Part shown: positions 25,416 to 37,500 of the stretch, in pieces
Position numbering within the stretch: position 1 is the first letter of the stretch
How the letters are laid out: each line of letters starts with the position of its first letter
DNA from: Haematococcus lacustris
Lineage: Eukaryota > Chlorophyta > Chlorophyceae > Chlamydomonadales > Haematococcaceae
Direction of reading: 5' to 3'
Assembly (NCBI GenBank): GCA_030144725.1
Contig: JASKMD010000005.1
Coordinates: 4,649,151-4,713,150, forward strand
Length of the DNA: 64,000 bases
Translations under genes and position numbers: made by a program
The notes under the pieces: generated by a model
The model's database searches: none
Told to the model about the DNA's origin: nothing
What the model saw: the letters and a program-made list of their open reading frames with translations, nothing else

Positions 25416-25653
25416 CGGCGCGTTTCCAATGGACGGAGAAAAGAGAAAAGAGATATCTTTCTCTCCATCTCTTTTTCTCCATCTCCGTTGGCCCTCCATC
25501 TCCATATCCATCTCCGTTGGACCGTTGGCGGCAGTCAGAAGGTAGAGGAGATGGAGATGGAGATGGAGGGCCAACGGAGATGGAGAAAAAGAGATGGAGA
25601 GAAAGATATCTCTTTTCTCTTTTCTCTTTTCTCCGTCCATTGGAAACGCGCCG
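25416..25653. mobile_element. Foldback MITE 2
   Basis: A near-perfect inverted repeat of 238 bases with arms of about 100 bases and ends CGGCGCGTTTCCAATGG and CCATTGGAAACGCGCCG. It is built mostly of GGAGAT/ATCTCC-type units. ATA flanks both ends, consistent with a 3-base target duplication. It is noncoding. Confidence 0.88.
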
Positions 25654-26237
25654 ATACATTTCCCAGTCAACATGTAACCTAACACTGATGCACAACCAGG
25701 CGCCACAGGAAGGTGCTCATCATCAGGGTCACAGCAGCAGTCCCCAGGCCGCAAGGGGGGCCGGAGCAGGAGGAACCAGAGCAGGGGCAGGAGCACCTTC
25801 ACTAACGCTGTGGGAGTCATCCAGCTGGCGGCTATGGTGGATGTGGGGGACCATGAAAGACATCAGCGACTGACAACAGTAGCAAAAGAAGCAGCACTTG
25901 GAGCAGCAGCGAAAGCAGCAGGGTGCAGCAGAGTCGAGAAGGTTCCCATCGCCCCTGCGCCAATGTGCGCACCTCCCCAAGTTGCAGTCCCCCCTACACT
26001 GATACATCCTGGACCCCTTGGTAGTACAGAGGGTCCGGGTCTTGGCGGCAGAGTACGTCAAACCCAGTGAGCTGTCCAGCTGATCCACATGGTGCATGGC
26101 CCCCCACATCCATACGGCACTGTTGTGTTGACACTGGCAGTGTTGTTGCACCTAGTGCCACCTAGCAGTGTGGCACTGAGCGTGCACTCCCCAAGGCCTT
26201 ATTCGCAGGGAAGTGGGAGGCTCGTCAAGGGAGGCTC

Positions 26238-27453
26238 CAGGTCACCCCGGCCGTTGGTCCCGCCAATCCGTGCCAGGCCCGACGCTCACACCACGCGCTA
26301 GTGAAGGGTAGCTGAGGCTATCGCGGTAAGTCACGCGCGCTGAAACTCGCGTTTGGGACTGAAGCCTCCCAGATCACTCCGCCCGCCATTCCCGCGGACT
26401 GTGAACATGGTCGCTCGCTGCAGCTTGGGGCTCGACGGGGTGCGACCGTACGTGGGTCGCAGGCCGAAGCGCAAGGTTCCCTGGGTTGGGTCGGGACCCC
26501 TCATGGCCCGGGCCCTTCCTGACACCTGGCCCGGGCCTATCTGACACCTGAGCCGGGACCTGCCTGACCCTGCCTCCAAGCATGCACATCGTCTCACTGA
26601 GGTGTCAGCAGCACCGTGCGTGGACTTTGTTTCGCTACCGTGCACTCTGCAAACGCCTTGACCCCATCATTTTGAGGCTTTTGTCAAGAGCTTAAACCTT
26701 TCGGCCAGTGGTCATTTCCGCGTGCTTCCACCTTTGTCGTATAGCTTGGCGGGTCTACATTGCGGGATGCTCTCGCAGGTATGCTCCATCACCTTGTGTG
26801 GTACATACAAAGACAAAATGTGGCAGTGGGTGAAAATTGCATGGGGCTATCTCATCACAGGGGGCGATTGGCTCCGTCCTTGGGAGCATCCCCGACGGGC
26901 TGGACCGTGTGTTGTCGCATGGCGCCCTCATCGTTGCGTTTCTCGCACTGTGCGCGAAGTTGATACCGAAAAATGCGATGAGCCCTCTGGACCCCGACGT
27001 CGCGATACGTGCCAAGCCTGAAAGTAGTGGCAGTGGCAGTGCCGGAAACCTCCATTGTGGCGGGCGCCACGGACGCCACGAAAAAATGACAGTGTCATGC
27101 ACCCAGCTTGCACCGACTCACCGAAGCGTGGCGTGACTCAGTCTCGTGTTGTAGTGACATGACATGGTAGTTCGGCTCACTGCGATGGCCTGCGGCTGCC
27201 TCTTAAGTGCGAACTTTGCTACGGACGCCACGGAGAGCCTCGCCACCCTGCTCTTGTGAGTGGGTCGCTGCTTGTTTGCGCTATCTCAAGTTTTGACCTG
27301 GTGGCGGGCGGTGATCTGGGACAAGGCTTCAGTCCAAAACGCGAGTTTCAGCGCGCGTGACTTACCGCGATAGCCTCAGCTACCCTTCACTAGCGCGTGG
27401 TGTGAGCGTCGGGCCTGTCACGGATTGGCGGGACCAACGGCCGGGGTGACCTG
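26238..27453. mobile_element. 1.2-kb DNA transposon with ~130-bp terminal inverted repeats
   Basis: 26238-26368 is the reverse complement of 27325-27453 with few differences; the outer ends read CAGGTCACCCCGG and CCGGGGTGACCTG. The interior (~950 bases) has short open frames on both strands but no transposase that I recognise, so it is probably non-autonomous. I could not define a convincing target-site duplication, so no superfamily is assigned. Confidence 0.8.
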
Positions 27454-28572
27454 CTGCAGCTGTGCTGGTGACCAGGCCGAGCATGGGCACTGGCTTGAGC
27501 GGAGTCTGGCATGAGCTTAAAAGAGATGTGAGACCGAGCACACAAGGCCCTGTCCAGCTCAACCTCGTGTTCCAAGCCTTTCTCTACCGCCCCACCTTTG
27601 GACGGCAGTGGGAGCAGTGAACATGAGATTTGGCCCGGACAGCATCTCCTGATATCAGATCAGACAGCCCCTAGATGCAGGAGGGACTGTATTACAAGCT
27701 ACAGTGTTCCTCTTCTTTCGGTACAGCCCAACAAACGCTACCCACACGCTACAGTGTCGAATAAGGAGAATAATCGTGCTCTGGGGTGAAGCCTGATTGC
27801 CAAATAGATCTGACTAAGCAAATACCTATGCATTGATCACTAGAGCACGAGGTTGAACTCTATAAACCCTCTGCCCCCCACCCCTTCCACCACACTTTTC
27901 TGACCCGGCACCTAGTGGTGTGGTACTATGCATGCACTCCTCAAGGCCTTCGTCGGCACTTTCCTACCCCGCAGCCAAGCCGTTGTCAGACCCCTATGAC
28001 CTCCTCTCATCCTGATGTGTTCACGGAGCTTGCAGGAGCCGGCGCCACAGCCATGCAGCAGTGCTGACGGAAACGAGCGGTGGCTGTTGCTGACTCAGTG
28101 CTCAGTTCAGTTTTTTGAGCAGCAGTAATGTGACAGCAGCACAGCCTGGCCACACCAGGCTTATAAACAGCAAGCAGACAAACGGCCAAACAGCCAAAGC
28201 AGACAAACCAGGCTCACAGCCAGGGCAAAGTGCGGCCTTCACCATCACTTCCCCCTGCCCGCTTGCGAGCAGCAGCCGCCAGGGCAGCAATCACACTCTG
28301 GCTGCAAGGCTGGTGTAGGGTACCAGGCTGCCAAGATGACAGCCTCCCCCTGGGTAGCAGCCCTACCCTGACGCCGTACCGCCCCACACCCAGGCACAGC
28401 AGCCAGTCACGACGTGCGAGACGTGTGCGAGCAGTCCCCGCCTGCATCTGGTAAGCCAGCCAGTCAGCTCCCTAGCCAGCCAGCCAGCCAGTCCTCCTCC
28501 CTGTGTCATGTTCACCTGTAGACTGTCAGCGCGGTGCAAGCTGCACCCAGGCTGTGGAGTGGCGCTGGGGAG
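27454..28572. other. Gene-poor spacer downstream of the ABCA gene
   Basis: No gene is recognised. A short block near 27908-27955 (ACCTAG.GGTGTGG...GCACTCC.CAAGGCCTT) resembles 26153-26205, so the 1.2-kb transposon lies between two diverged copies. The part next to 28573 should be the ABCA 3' UTR. Confidence 0.4.
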
Positions 28573-31500
28573 CTACATCTGGGCGCTGGGCACACTCCTC
28601 AGGGGCGGCAGCGCTGCCTCAGCCACGCCGTGAGGGCCAGGGCCATGCGCTGTGTAGCCCGCAGAGGGGCCCTGGTAGCCCGGCACTGGCGGGTAGTACA
28701 CGGGCTGCGCCACAGGCATGGTGCCAAAAGGGTAGGGTGGCGGTGGGGTGGGGCTGGGGTGGAAGGCAGACGTCCCAGGGGCCATGGGCCGGCAGCTGAG
28801 CACTGCGTCGCGTCCTGCTCCATCCTTGCCCCACTGCAGGGTCAGGCAGGTGGTGATGTGAGGTGAGGGTAAGGGGAAGCAGACAAGGGGGAGTAACATC
28901 AGAGCTGCTTACACTGCCAGACCCTCCCAAACACGGCTGGCCACAGAGCCCATACACCCATCACCTCATGCCTTCCCTACTGTCGTTCCTACTCCACTGC
29001 TGCTGTCCCCACATGTGTCCCCATTGCATTGCATCAGCACACCACTCACTGCCTTCTGCCCTCCCACCTCACCACCCTTCCCACCCTGCCCTTACACTGC
29101 CTCACACCCACCTCTACAAAGTAAGTCAGGGAGTCAGCAGGGTTGATGACGTAAGCGTCGTTCACCCCAACCTCCAGTTGCACGTTGCCAGGCAGGGGCA
29201 CGCGGGCCTTGCCATTCACTGCAGGGTAGGAGGCAGCGCCCGGCAGCACGCCGACAACACCAGGGGCAGTGTAGGGGTGGCCATTGGCAGCCGCAGGCAG
29301 CTGGTCGACTGGCCTGGCCTCCTGCACGGTCAGGTTGCCGGTGTCGTCCACCCCCCAGATGACCTTGTAGGCCTGGCCGCTGGCAGACTCCACGTACTCC
29401 TGGCCGGGTGGCACCTGCAGCGCACAGGGCAGCATGCTGGGCACATGGCAGCTTGTGGGGTATGTGGCAGCATGTTGAGTGCATGATTGCATGTGGGGCA
29501 CATGGCAGCATGTGGGGTGCATGGCTACTAGTGACCAACTTCAACATCGAGTGTTCAACAGGCAGGGACGTGTAGACAGGTAAGTGGGGTGCAGGGGGGG
29601 CTAGGTGCAGGGAGGAGGGGGGGGAGGGTATGTTATTCAGCAGCAGCCAGGAGGCAGCCTCGGCAGCCAGAGTGCGACCACCACTGGGTGTGCTCAGCCA
29701 GGGGTGCATGCACAGCAGGCTAAGAGCAGCTGTGAAGGGCACATCCCACTTGTTGCAGCATACCTATGGGTTTTGTTCATTGCCTGCGAGGTGCTGCCGG
29801 CAGATAAAGAGCACTGCCCGACTGCCGTGCCTACTTCAGCCCACACACTTCCACACTCCACCCTTCTCAACTGCCCTCATCACCCCTGTCTAGCACTGCT
29901 AGGTGGCCCTTACTCATCCTTTCTGGCAGCTGGCGTCCCCATCGTTGTGCTGCCACCAGGCCTGCCTCACCGTGATCGTGCTGCCATCAGGCAGGGTCAC
30001 GGTGTTTGCGCTGTTGGTGTCTTCCTTGCCCACGATGAAGCGACCCCACCAGGGGGCGGCAAAGATAGACAGCGGCAGGCACAGGCCAAGCAGCGCCACC
30101 TGCAGCCAGCCGCAGGGAGCCCAGCAATGTTTTGACCCCAGCACCAGCAGACTCAATAGTTGCCATGAGCAGCTGCACCAGCCTTGTGCACGAGCAACCG
30201 CCGCAGCCTCAGCTGCACTAGCTTTGGTGATGGCAGCTGCACCAGGTCCAGTATCAGTGATGTCAGCAGTGGAAGATGATACTAGTGATGGCAGGAACAG
30301 AGGGTAGTGGCAGCAGGTGCGGGCTGGTCCAGGCAGGGTGGTACCTTCATGCAGGTGGTGCAAAAGTGCAGGTCCTTCTTCTTGGCACCAAAGTTGCCGC
30401 CACCGCCTTGTGCCGCCTGCTCATCACCACAGCAGAACAGGCATACGCTTCTTACAGCGCCGCCCCAGCTCCTAGCTCCTTGCTGCCTGGCCCTGACATC
30501 AGCCGTCAGCTGCCTGGCCAGCAGCACCACCACCAACCGGTCAGAGGCCCACCCCTCCTGACCCTTCTGCCCTCCACCCACCCCTCCTGACCCTCCCGCC
30601 GCTACACCATGGGAGCAGTGCAGCTGTTGTGGCTGGGTGGCAGTGCAGGGTGGTGGGCCTGACCTGGAGAGCAGCCTGGCGGGCGATGGTGAGGAACACC
30701 TCTTCCAGCTGCACAGCACAAGCAGCACCACCGCCTGCTGAACAAGACTGCGCCACCAAATGCTGGACAGAACACACGGCCCTCTGCATGGGTCCTATGC
30801 ACAGTGGGCAGTCCTTGCTGCCGAGTGACGGCATCAGGGGGTGCTGCTGCTGCTGCTGTTAGTAAACAGGTGCTTCGTGCTGTTGGAAGGAAGTCAATGC
30901 AGCCTGTTGCATCAACCATGCCAAAGTTTTCCAGACACCGGCAGGGGAGGGGTGTAGAGGGGTCTGGTCAGCAGCCACACACCGATGTCAATGACAGCTG
31001 TGTGTCAGTGATGCCCAGGCTGGGAGCATCAACCTCCAGCTGCGACAGGAAGGGGATGAGCTGCGCCTCTTGGTCACGAGGCACCTGCAGTGGCATGTGG
31101 AGGCAGCAAATGAAGACAGCGCCATATGTAGCAGGGGTGGAGGGGCAATTCACAGGTCACTTGCATCAGTACTCAAATTCGGGCTGGTTGCTGAGGGCCT
31201 GTTGCTGGGGGTGTTGAATGTGGCAGGTGTGCTGACTGTGGCAGGGCCCCCGCACCACAAAGGTGATGTACACGCGGCCGAGGTCAGCGGGGTCCAGGCC
31301 CAGGCGCTGCTTGAAGTACGCCAGCACACCCGCTGTGCGCTGCTCCACCACGCCAGGGAGAGAGGGCTGACCCGCCAGCTCTGCCACAGAAACGGCCAGC
31401 TGCAGGGCAGGGCAGGGCAGGGGGAAAGGGTGGGCTGATAGGCAGCGAGGCATGTGTGGGGTGAGACTGCAGGGCAGGTGCCAGGGGGCTTGAGGTGCGG

Positions 31501-34500
31501 GGGGCAGGCCAGGCTGCAGGCAGCCCCTTAACCCCGGCCACTGACCAGGCGCACATGTGGGGCAGGCAGGACATCAGGTTTGAGCGCATGAAGCACCCCT
31601 GGCATGTTACCCTTACCTCCACCTCACATTTCCCACTTGGTGCTATTTGATTGACAGCGACAGGCATTGTGCTGACAAGAGCAGGCTGCGGCGCTCAGCT
31701 GTGTGTCAGCTGTGTGCTGTGTGCAGTGCACCCCGCAGCGCCCCTCAGCAGCCTTGTGCAGTGCACCCAGCCTGACCTCATAGCCAGAGCCAAAGCGCTG
31801 CTTCAGGCGGATGCTGCTGCCGATGCAGCGCAGGCGGCCCAGGGCCATGATGGCGATGCGGTCGGACAGAATGTCGGCCTCCTCCATGCTGTGGGTGGTC
31901 AGGACGATGGCGCGGCCCACCTGCAGGCATTGCGACGACCAGGGGCACAGCCGGCAAGCAGGATGTTACAAGGCAGCACAAGGGAGGGCAAGGCTACAAG
32001 GGAGGGCTACAAGGGAGGGCAAGGCAGGGCAGGGAGGAAGGGCAGGGCCATACACTGCCTGGCCTGATAGGGAGGCACTCCAGGGCGTCCAGGGCTGCAG
32101 GTGTCACAACACCGCACCAGGCGGCAACAGCGCGTGGACTGCCCTCCTGACACTCACTGGCCTGTACTGCCTGTACTGCTCTGACGAGCCGGGCCTCAGC
32201 CTGTCTGCGAGCCTGACCTAACCAACACCTGCCGGCCTTGCCTCAGACCTTGCCTGGCTGGGCCATGCCCTGCCCTGCAGCCTGTGTCGTGCACCCCCAC
32301 AGCCACACACACACAGCCAGGCTCCCTCTCCCTCTGTCCCTCTCCCCTCCCCAGCTCAGTCAGACCTTGGCCTCCTGGATGATGTCCCACACGTAACGGC
32401 GGCTGATGGGGTCCATGCCTGCATCACACCACAGGCATCACACCACAGGCATCACACCACCGGGCCTCGCCAACAGCGTCAGCAGCAACAGGGTGGGGGT
32501 TGGGGTGGTGGGGTTGGTGCACCCAGTTGGTCAACAACAGCAGCACAAGCCGCCACCACCACCACCATTACAATTGCCACAACGGTGTGGTTGAGAGGTT
32601 GGGGTACACAAACAGCACTGTGAGGGAACCAGCCAGAAGTCACTTCACACCCCATCGTGAAAACATGCCCACCATCTTCCTATGCCACTACCTCCAATCC
32701 AGGACTGTTGGGCACTGAGTGCTGGCCTTTGGCTCTACGAGAGGGCGATGGCTGCAACCAGCACCACAGGCCCCTGCCTGCCTGCAGCCAAGCCTGAGCC
32801 AGCTTCACCTGTGGTGGGCTCATCCAGGTACACCACCTTGGGGTCCCCCAGCAGGGCGATGGCCACACTAAGGCGGCGCTTCATGCCCCCCCTGCACCCC
32901 ACCAGGGCCGCACACAGCAGGAAGCCAGGTCGGGTCAGGCCAGGCAGGCTCCCCAAGACACTGGCACAGCTCATTGTTGTGGCAGGCCATAGCCTGACAG
33001 CCTGGGGCTATCAGGGCCAGGTCAAGCAGGGCCAGGGCAGGGACCAAGGCAGTGACCAAGAGCCAACGGCTAGCAGCCTGGCGGCAGAGAGGTCCCTTGA
33101 CCACCTGCCTGCTGCATCATATCACATCACACCACAGGGGTTCAGCCGCACAGCGCAGGACCATGCTGGATAGGTGTTGGTGTGATAATCATCCTAGCCT
33201 AGCTACAGGTTGGCCCAGCTGAGGCATTCTGACCCAGCGGCAGCACAGCTCAGCTCATGCCTCAAAGGCAGTAGGTTTCACCAGGAGCTTGTGAAGGTGG
33301 CAGCCTGACCAAGTGTGCATCCTATGCACCTGATAGCGTATTTTGGGGCGAAGGTCACCAGAAGGTTATGTTGGCAGGCTGACCAGGTGGCAGCCTGACC
33401 AGGTGTGCCCAGTGTGCAGACCCTGGTTGGTGTAAGTGCAGTTGCTGCTGCCCTACTGTCCTACTGTGTGTACTGGGCCCCCCTCCCTTGGTAGTGCCCC
33501 ACTCACGAGTAGGCGCCTGAGCGCTGGTCAGCTGCATAGTCCAGCTTGACCTGCGGCCAGGAGGACAGCCAGCCAGGCAGCCGGCCGGTGAGTTGGAGCA
33601 GTTCCAGGTGTGTCGAAGCTGTACTGTTGCATTGCTGACATGCTGGCAAGTACAACTGATATGGAGCGGAGGTGATGCGCGAGCACAAATAAGCAGAGCG
33701 CTGGCATAGAGGGTGTGAGCCAAAGGCGGCTGAGGGCTCCCAACACTGTGAGGGGCTCATCAGTAAGAAGCAAACCAGCCCCATGGATGGATGGAATGGA
33801 TTGCATAGATGAGCATAGAATGACAACCTGCCTGACAATCCAGCTTGCTAGCCTGCTGGCATGCTGGATAACATAAAACAGCATAACGCGTCTACTGGGG
33901 TAGAGGCATCAGGGGATCAAGGGATCCAGACAGGGAGGGCTGGAGGCCCCTTCTGGGTCTAACCGGTTTGTAGCCACATGATAAGTTTGTAGCCTGGATG
34001 ACCTGACCTGACCTGACCTGACCTGGCCTTCACGCAGAGCCTATCCCAGCTGCTGGCCTGCAGGTCTCCAGGGGCCGCCGGCTGCCCACCTTGTCCAGCA
34101 GGGTCTGGGCCTCGCCCTTGACTGCGGCCCAGCCGTTGACGCCCTTGATGCGGCCGTACAGCATGAGGTGCTCCCGCCCTGTCAGCTCTGGCCACAGCAC
34201 GTCAAACTGGGGGCACACACCCATCAGGGACCTGCGCAGCCAGGGGGTCAGCAGCAACAGGGTGGTGGTGCTGTGTGAGGACGGGGGGGTGCCAAGTGTC
34301 AGCAGTGCATGGTCGCAAGCTCAGGGCCATCTGCATGAGCATGAGCATGATGATCAGGTCAGGTTGGGTCCTCCGCGACAGGGGTCCGGGTTCACTCTCA
34401 CCCTTTTCGTGACAAGTCAGCATTATGTAAGATGTAGGGGCGCAGCACAGCGCTGAACCACAGTCAGTGTGGTGGCATTGTGGCGTCAGTGCTGTGGTAG

Positions 34501-37500
34501 CAGTGTGGCGGCAATGCTGTGATGCGCCCTGGTCTGCCTGACCAGGACCCAGGCGGCATCCCACCTGATCTTGTTGATGCCGCCTGTGGAGCGAATGGAC
34601 TGGCCGTAGATCAGGGCCTCGCCAAAGTTTGGTGGCAGTACCCCAGTCAGGCAGTTGATGGTTGTGGTCTGCAGGGCACAGGGCAGTGGCGCAGTAGGTG
34701 TGGGTCCCCTCATGGCCCTGGCCCTGCCCTTCTGCCCAAAGCTGGCAGCACGTGGATGCCCTTAGCAGCTGCCCTGTCACTGCCATGCAGCAAAGCAACA
34801 CAGCATCACTCATCACAGATCTTCCTCCCAATTGCCATCCCGGCGTCGTTGCCACCCTCCACCCCAACCAGCGAAGCGAACCTGACATTGCCAGCGCCAC
34901 CGCCATCCCACCAGGCGGTCACTACCAGGCTACGAACACCTAGCCCCCCTAGCCCCTAGCCTCCCTAGCCCTAAGCGAACCCACAGCCTCACCTACACCC
35001 TCCCCACCTACACCTTTCCACCCTGTCTAGCATACTGCCCCACACCAGTCGTAAGTCACCAACCCACACCACAGCATGTTTCCATAACATAGCATGTTTT
35101 AGCCAGCAGCAGCACTGTTGTCCTTCCTCTCCCATCCCCCTGCATACCTATCCCTCTGCCCCTGGCCTGCCGCACCTTGCCTGCTCCATTGGGTCCTAGG
35201 AGGCAGAACAGCTGGTCCTGCTCGATGCCAAACCAGGAACCCTTGATGGGCCAGAAGCTGTCCATAATGCGGCAGGAGCAGCAGTCAAACAGGCCACAGC
35301 ACAGCAGGGAACGACCGCAGCAGCCATGGCTGCCCTTGTAACGCTTCTTCAGCCCAAACACCTCAATCGCATTGCGCACATCCACAGCTGCGGCCAGCTC
35401 GCCCTCACGACCAGCAGAGCCTGAGGGGTAGGGTGGGCAAGATAGCACCCGCTGCTCATAGGCTTGTCAATGCCCGCAGAGCCTCAGTGCTTGTTGGCAT
35501 CAGCGCACAGACGCAACATATTTGTTTTCAGGGGCCAATAACCCCAAGCCTGCACACCTTCCCCCTGCCCTGCGTACTCATTAACTGGCACCCCCTCCTG
35601 CCTCCCCCCTGCCTTCCCCTGGGCCCCCTCTGGTCGCCTGCTGCCTCCCCTCTGCCCTCCTCTCCTGCTCACCTGTGCGGTGGTTGAGCAGCGCCCTCAT
35701 GCGTGACTCTTCAGCCAGCACGTCCTGGTCAGCCTCTGCCATGCTCTCGTTGGGTCCCTCAGCATCCTCCTTCAGCACATGGCCCAGGGCTGACGCGGGG
35801 GCGGCAGTGGTGGGGAACCAGTAAGAGGGGTACAGGAAGTACAGAATAGGGCGCCGTACACCTGGTAGTGGGAACAGGACAGGACGCGACAGAACAGGCT
35901 GGACAACGAAGGGTAGGCCAAGGTCAGGTCAGGTCAGGTCAGGTCAGGTCGGGTCGGGTCGGGTCAGGTCAGGTCAGGTCAGGTCAGGTCAGGTCAGGTC
36001 AGGTCAGGTCAGGTCAGGTCAGGTCAGGTCAGGTCAGGTCAGGTCAGGTCAGGTCAGGTCAGGTCAGGTCAGGTCAGGTCAGGTCAGGTCAGGTCAGGTC
36101 AGGTCAGGTCAGGTCAGGTCAGGTCAGGTCAGGTCAGGTCAGGTCAGGTCAGGTCAGGTCAGGTCAGGTCAGGTCAGGTCAGGTCAGGTCAGGTCAGGTC
36201 AGGAAGGACCAGGGGGGGTCAGGTCAGGCCAAGGAGCCAGGCACATAACAAGGTGGACAGCCCAAGTAGCAAGATCAAGGTCAAGGGTGGCAAGTGAGGG
36301 TGGTGTGGCACGGGTGCAGGGTCAGCTTGCAGCTGGGCCAGGGCAATGTCATGTCATGTCAGGTCAGGTGGCACGAGCACAGGATCAGCCTGCCCTGCCC
36401 TACCATACTGGTTCTTCAGCACGTTGTCCAGGTAGATGGCCACCACAAAGTAGAGGATCCACAGGGCAATGAAGACCTTGTAGATTTGGTCAAGGGGCAT
36501 GACGCAATTGAAGTCTGTGTAACTGCAGGCAGCGTAGAGCAGCGAGGGAGCAGGCAGGTGGGCAGCAGGCAGCAGAGGAGCAGGCAGCAGGCAGGTGGGC
36601 AGCAGGCAGCAGAGGCTCTTTATGCGATTCACGTCAGCAGGCAGCAACTGGGGTGGCTGGGGTCAGCCATGGCAGACAGAAGGTTGTGTAGCAAACCTGG
36701 GGTGGCAAGTGAGGTGGGGATGAGTGACCGGGTTTTGTTTATAGGGCGAGGTCTGAGCGCAGCTGGAAGCGATGGGGTGCATGACACACGCAGGGCTGGC
36801 AGCACATGGCAAGCTGGCGGCAGCTGGCTCTGCAGGAGGCTCACGTTTCACGTGCATTGAGGTTCCTGTTGGCTGACCACTGGTTCTGGTCATCCACAGC
36901 GGGGATGTTTTGGCAGTAGCTGGCCCTCTCATTCCACCTGCAACCCAGCACACCAGCACAGCAGAAGCTGCAGCCAGGACCATGAGGAGTGGATGCACCC
37001 AGGTGGTGTCTGGGTCCCACTGGCAGCTCTTACGAGCAGCTCTTGCAGAACCAGGGCACACAGCATTGAACCTAGTAGGGTCTGGAAGGGTGGGTGGGTG
37101 TTGCCCCCACCCACCAGATCCTAAGCAGCTGCCCCTGCTCCCCTGCCCACCTGATGCCCGGGCTGTTGGTCACTCCCACTGGCAGCTCTTACACAAGCTG
37201 CCAACACGACATCATGTGTAGACACGTTTAACGTATGTCTAACACGATGTGTAACGACATGATGTGTAGACACATAACGACATGATGTGTGGACACACAA
37301 CGACATGATGTGAAGACACGTTTACTGTATGTCTAACACGATGATGCAGAACCAGGCCACACAGCATCGAACTCAGGCGGCTCCCACTGGCGAGCAATTG
37401 GTGATGCAATTGGTATTGTGTGACGCTATGCTGTGCTGGAGGACCCTTCAGACATGTGTGGTGGAGTACCCGATGATGCCAGGTCGATGTGAACCAAGGC

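Noticed and set aside
25310..25873. ORFs of 98-187 codons across 25.3-25.9 kb
   Set aside because: They are made of the inverted-repeat arms of foldback MITE 2 and appear symmetrically on both strands.
28573..30416. Separate gene for the region after the ABCA nucleotide-binding domain
   Set aside because: Exons join in phase from the NBD and the DDTGNL block matches the known C-terminal region of plant ABCA half-transporters.
35868..36248. SGQVR-repeat ORF
   Set aside because: Translation of the AGGTC pentamer array in an intron.
37203..37345. Possible CRISPR-like array (regular ~20-base repeats)
   Set aside because: Repeats are degenerate, have no uniform unique spacers and lie in a eukaryotic intron.
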